64,000 nucleotides of DNA, taken from contig JAHQWJ010000143.1 of NCBI GenBank assembly GCA_029856125.1, positions 1-64,000 of the forward strand, given 5' to 3'. The position numbers and the translations under genes were made by a program. This DNA comes from Promethearchaeia archaeon (GTDB lineage Archaea; Asgardarchaeota; Lokiarchaeia; Sigyniarchaeales; SOKP01). Shown here piece after piece: positions 61,242 through 64,000 of this stretch. Under the pieces are notes generated by a model, which made no database searches, was not told where the DNA came from, and saw only the letters and a program-made list of their open reading frames with translations. Numbering within the stretch: position 1 is the first letter of the stretch; each line of letters opens with the position of its first letter.

Positions 61242-61529
61242 ATGTCAGCTGACCAAACAAAATTAGTATTATACATGAAAAATATGTTTTCTGATCTGAT
61301 TTATATAAATAGCGTAATTGCAACTGAATTAGTTAAAATTACGGAAAATTTAACCGCTTTAAGGCACGGAGAAGATTTTTTAAAGAAGAGCGGTTGTCTA
61401 CAAGAACATAACAATTTGAATAAAGATATAATTGATATTTTAAATAAATACGGCAAGCTTAATGACGAAATTGACAGAAAAATTCGATTAGAAAAACATG
61501 TGCTCAGTCATCTAGAGGATTCTAAATAA
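61242..61529 (+). CDS. Small helical protein upstream of an IscU-like scaffold
   Basis: 95 residues from ATG 61242 (a TTG two codons upstream is possible). Two long amphipathic helices (KLVLYMKNMFSDLIYINSVIATELVKITENLTALRHG and NLNKDIIDILNKYGKLNDEIDRKIRLEKHVLSHLE) suggest a helical hairpin or coiled-coil dimer. One Cys (SGCLQEH) and a His may matter, since it is followed at 1 nt by the Fe-S scaffold gene and is co-translated with it. Function unknown; possibly a partner of the scaffold. Confidence 0.6.
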   Translation: MSADQTKLVLYMKNMFSDLIYINSVIATELVKITENLTALRHGEDFLKKSGCLQEHNNLNKDIIDILNKYGKLNDEIDRKIRLEKHVLSHLEDSK

Positions 61530-61530
61530 G

Positions 61531-61971
61531 ATGTCTCAAAATAAGGAAAATTTTGACAGATTTGTTGACAAACTTCAAAAGGAAATCATTGATAAAGAAA
61601 TACACGATTTTAACGAACATATTGTGAAGTTGTTTCACAACCCTAAAAATTGGGGAAAACCGGCTAATTTCACAATTTCTCATTCATGCAAAGGAGAAAA
61701 AAAAGATACGATGGAATTTTATTTAACGATTCAGGACGATGTGATTAAAAATGCTAATTTCTTCACTGATGGATGTGGAGCAACTGTCGCAACTGGAAGT
61801 CAAACAACTATATTAATTGAAGGGAAATCTTTAGAGTATGCTGAAAGCCTAAAAACCGAAGATATAGACCTTGCGTTAAATGAATTACCAGACGATCATA
61901 AGCATAGTTTAGAACTGGCAGTAAATACTTTAAGGAATCTTATTGCGAAATATAGAAGCAAAATAAATTAA
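61531..61971 (+). CDS. IscU/NifU-like Fe-S scaffold lacking the third cysteine
   Basis: 146 residues. The scaffold fold is visible: HNPKNWGKPANFTISHSCKGEKKDTMEFYLTIQDDVIKNANFFTDGCGATVATGSQTT, followed by helices to the C-terminus. The first two ligand cysteines correspond to SHSCKG and DGCGA. In IscU the third is in a KxHCSxLA stretch; here the line reads LPDDHKHSLELA, so no cysteine is present at this site, only His. Cluster binding with His or a dimer is possible, or this is a divergent branch with a different role. It directly follows a small helical protein and precedes a hydrolase by 11 nt. Confidence 0.85.
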   Translation: MSQNKENFDRFVDKLQKEIIDKEIHDFNEHIVKLFHNPKNWGKPANFTISHSCKGEKKDTMEFYLTIQDDVIKNANFFTDGCGATVATGSQTTILIEGKSLEYAESLKTEDIDLALNELPDDHKHSLELAVNTLRNLIAKYRSKIN

Positions 61972-61982
61972 TTCGTTGTAAA

Positions 61983-62702
61983 ATGAATAGCGTAGAATTT
62001 GAAAATATAGATATTCCAATCAAGGGTGAAGATTTATTTCTAAAGGGAACTATTTATTATAGCACTAACACACCCAATAAAGCTCCTTTTGTAATTAATC
62101 TAGCAGGATTATTGGATTATCGCGAGAGTTATTTTGTTAAGTATTTTACAGAAAAATTCGTTGACGCTGGATTTTACGTGTTGTCTTACGATTACCGTGC
62201 GCATGGAGAAACCAAAAAACAAACGGGATCTAGGTGGGATAGAATGGTTGTTCAAATATTTTCCGACATCCAAATTGTAATTGATTGGGTGCAAACCCAT
62301 CAGTCTTACAGACTCTTGGAAGAAAAAATAATTCTATTTGGAAGGAGTATGGGAGGTGCAATTATATTAACACAAGGTTTCCTTAATAAAAAAGTAAAGG
62401 CTTTAATTGCTCTATGTGCAAGATATGATTACCATACGACTACTATAAAATTTCAAGAGGAAATTATTCAAAAAATTAGCCCTAAATATTTTCTAAAAAA
62501 CGACCCATCAAACAATAAAAGAATTCTGATAGCCCATTGTAAAGATGACAATAGAATCCCATTCTCTAATCTCTCACAGATAAAAAAACAACTCGGTTTA
62601 AATGCGGAGAATGTGATTCAATTTGAAGGTGGATCTCATTCTTTTAAAAATCATAGAGAGGAAATTTTTGATATTACTCTTAAATTTTTAAAAAAAATAT
62701 AA
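61983..62702 (+). CDS. Alpha/beta-hydrolase (acyl-CoA thioesterase or lipase-like)
   Basis: 239 residues. Nucleophile elbow GRSMGG with Ser, catalytic acid in HCKDDNRIPF, and catalytic His in GGSHSFKNH. Oxyanion region LAGLLDYRESYFVKYF and YDYRAHGETK are typical of the serine aminopeptidase/monoacylglycerol lipase-like group. Cytosolic, no signal peptide. Substrate unknown: an ester or thioester. It is 11 nt downstream of the Fe-S scaffold gene and 54 nt upstream of PRPP synthetase. Confidence 0.88.
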   Translation: MNSVEFENIDIPIKGEDLFLKGTIYYSTNTPNKAPFVINLAGLLDYRESYFVKYFTEKFVDAGFYVLSYDYRAHGETKKQTGSRWDRMVVQIFSDIQIVIDWVQTHQSYRLLEEKIILFGRSMGGAIILTQGFLNKKVKALIALCARYDYHTTTIKFQEEIIQKISPKYFLKNDPSNNKRILIAHCKDDNRIPFSNLSQIKKQLGLNAENVIQFEGGSHSFKNHREEIFDITLKFLKKI

Positions 62703-62756
62703 GAAATGGAATCATATGTTAAAATGTAAAAAGTTAATATAAAAAAGTGAAACCGT

Positions 62757-63659
62757 ATGAAAAAGATATTAATTGTGGGCCCAGCAAGTCAAATACTTGG
62801 GATAAGAATTGCTAAGGGTTTAGACATTAATTACTATAACACCGAAACAAAAACCTTTCCTGACGGAGAAAACTACCTTAGAATAAACGTAGATAATGAT
62901 TCTTTAATAGATGGAACTGAAGTTATAATTGTTCAATCAACAGGGCCGAGTTCAAGCGAAAACCAAAATGGAAGGTTAATCGAGCTTTTAATGATGATCG
63001 AAGCTGTTAAAAGAATGGGTGCCGCTAAAATTGTTGTTGTTGTTCCATATTTAGCTTATGCTCGACAAGATAGTGTTTTTAGACCAGGAGAATGTAAATT
63101 TGCTCAATTAGTTCTAAGACTTATAGATTCGATGAGAATTGACGAGCTCTATGTTGTTGATATTCACTCCCAAAAAACTTTAGAAGAAATCCAATGTAAG
63201 TGTGTGAATATAGATTCGATGAAACTTTTGGCGGATTATATTAAATCGTTAAAGATTAACAACATTGTAGTGGTCGCTCCTGATAAAGGTGCTGTAGAAA
63301 GATCTAGAGCCTTTGCAAAACATTTCGGAGATAACGTACCAGTGGATTATTTTGAAAAAGTACGAGATGTTAAATCGGGAGAGATAACAATGTCAGGAAA
63401 ACTAAGCTTAAAAAATAGAGATGTCATCATTTCAGACGATATCATTGCCACGGGCGGAACGATGGCTAAAGCCATAAAAATTTTAAAGGGGGAAGGGGCT
63501 AATAGAGTATTTGCTGTAGCAACCCACGCTCTTTTATTACAAAATGCAAGATATAGGATATTTAATGCAGGAGCAGATGATATAATCGGTACTGATTCTA
63601 TTGATAATGAAGTAAGTAAAGTTTCATTGTCAAAAGCTATTGTAGATTATTTGAGATGA
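62757..63659 (+). CDS. prs: Ribose-phosphate pyrophosphokinase (PRPP synthetase)
   Basis: 300 residues, the usual archaeal length. Two PRT-like domains: FPDGENYLRIN with the ATP site, YARQDSVFRPGE (flexible loop), VDIHSQKTLEEI (metal site), APDKGAVERSRAFAKHFG, and the ribose-5-phosphate loop VIISDDIIATGGTMAKA. It makes PRPP from ribose-5-phosphate and ATP for nucleotides and histidine. It is the last of a rightward gene run and converges with the partial UPF0200-like gene. Confidence 0.96.
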   Translation: MKKILIVGPASQILGIRIAKGLDINYYNTETKTFPDGENYLRINVDNDSLIDGTEVIIVQSTGPSSSENQNGRLIELLMMIEAVKRMGAAKIVVVVPYLAYARQDSVFRPGECKFAQLVLRLIDSMRIDELYVVDIHSQKTLEEIQCKCVNIDSMKLLADYIKSLKINNIVVVAPDKGAVERSRAFAKHFGDNVPVDYFEKVRDVKSGEITMSGKLSLKNRDVIISDDIIATGGTMAKAIKILKGEGANRVFAVATHALLLQNARYRIFNAGADDIIGTDSIDNEVSKVSLSKAIVDYLR

Positions 63660-63663
63660 ATTT

Positions 63664-64000
63664 TTAATAATTTTCTATAATTTTAAAAATCAAAGAGCGC
63701 GTTTCTTGCTGAACATCTACTTCTGATAAATTATTATTTATTTTATAGTTCGCGTTTTCTAAAACTTCGTTTAAGCCGAATCTAATTTCTCGTTCATCTC
63801 TATCTCGTATTTCGCTTAAAGAATTTGGATCATCAGGTCTTTTTCTGTTAGAAAGTCTTTCATACCTAATTTTTTCATCTACAACAGTGGCAATTAATGG
63901 AAATTTCCAGTATTTTCTAAAAACCGCAACTTCGGCCATAGATCTCAACCCATCTATGAAACACACTTCACATTCTAACTTTTTAATTAAATTTACGCAT
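63664..64000 (-). CDS. UPF0200-like nucleotide kinase (partial)
   Basis: The C-terminal 110 or so residues of a leftward gene whose start lies beyond the right edge; the frame is open to the end of the window. The pattern FIDGLRSMAEVAVFRKYWKFPLIATVVDEKIRYERLSNRKRPDDPNS, then IRDRDEREIRFGLNEVLENANYKINN matches the archaeal UPF0200/dephospho-CoA-kinase-like P-loop family (FxDGxRSxxEVxxF, RDxREx-FGxxEVIxxADYxIxN). The Walker A region would be in the missing part. Its tail converges with prs, 4 nt apart. Confidence 0.8.
   Translation of the reverse strand, partial: CVNLIKKLECEVCFIDGLRSMAEVAVFRKYWKFPLIATVVDEKIRYERLSNRKRPDDPNSLSEIRDRDEREIRFGLNEVLENANYKINNNLSEVDVQQETRSLIFKIIENY

Noticed and set aside
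1..64000. CRISPR arrays, insertion sequences, rRNA genes, integrase or attachment sites
   Set aside because: Read for spaced direct repeats, transposase motifs and rRNA signatures; none were seen. The only tandem repeat is the 57-nt pair in the radical SAM gene.

Overview
The window is AT-rich, densely coded archaeal DNA. The informational genes are archaeal: a histone, proteasome beta subunit, ribosomal protein S8e, SRP19, archaeal-type ThrRS and GluRS, CTP-dependent riboflavin kinase with FAD synthase, and two intron-bearing tRNAs. Mixed among them are proteins with eukaryote-like folds: two longin-like proteins, a Ras/Rab-type GTPase, a BRO1-like helical protein, a JAMM/MPN peptidase, a translin homologue, and an E2/RWD-like domain fused to a dead ABC ATPase. 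This combination points to an Asgard archaeon. The lineage inside Asgard cannot be read from the window.

Layout. 1-4.8 kb: a gene fragment, the E2-like/pseudo-ABC fusion, a longin-like membrane protein, then a PAS histidine kinase with its receiver. 5-7.9 kb: an FAD-linked oxidase and a CCG-type Fe-S protein (GlcD/GlcF style). 8.1-14.8 kb: a 1467-residue coiled-coil protein with a terpenoid-cyclase-like head and membrane tail, opposite a Hef-like helicase. 15-17.3 kb: a B12/radical SAM enzyme with a structured leader, a relic of a GH4 glycosidase, and the histone. 17.7-25.1 kb: a zinc-ribbon protein with adaptor-appendage-like layout, a wHTH gene paired with a JAMM gene, a 7-helix membrane protein, proteasome beta, S8e, HypA, SRP19, an acyl-CoA ligase and a tRNA (probably Pro).

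25.2-34.3 kb: an MtxX/Mmp4 homologue, a CPBP protease, GluRS, a lone Lrp ligand-binding domain, tRNA-Arg(GCG) with an intron in the T loop, a HAD phosphatase, a sugar nucleotidyltransferase and an amidase. 34.4-39.6 kb: a leftward cluster of SCP2-like, ALDH, unknown, SDR and nitroreductase genes. 39.7-44.4 kb: a start-less ORF, a membrane wHTH/zinc-ribbon protein, and a sugar set (GHMP kinase overlapping a nucleotidyltransferase, then an exported toroid-like protein). 44.6-51.8 kb: longin-wHTH protein, CDP-alcohol transferase, overlapping ribL-ribK, translin, ThrRS, HAD protein, small GTPase. 52-64 kb: two tandem HGSNAT-like membrane acyltransferases, a membrane wHTH protein, an MfnD-like ATP-grasp ligase, the BRO1-like protein, an IscU-like scaffold lacking one cysteine, a hydrolase, PRPP synthetase and a partial UPF0200-like kinase.

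Three features stand out. First, several clearly coding frames (receiver 4467, RibL 47684, membrane wHTH 55317, possibly the relic at 39686) have no ATG/GTG/TTG that would include their first conserved strand or helix, so CTG/ATA/ATT starts or disrupted starts must be considered. Second, both tRNAs appear to carry introns of about 30 nt, one in the TPsiC loop. Third, the trafficking- and ubiquitin-like parts are scattered through the window and not gathered in one cluster.
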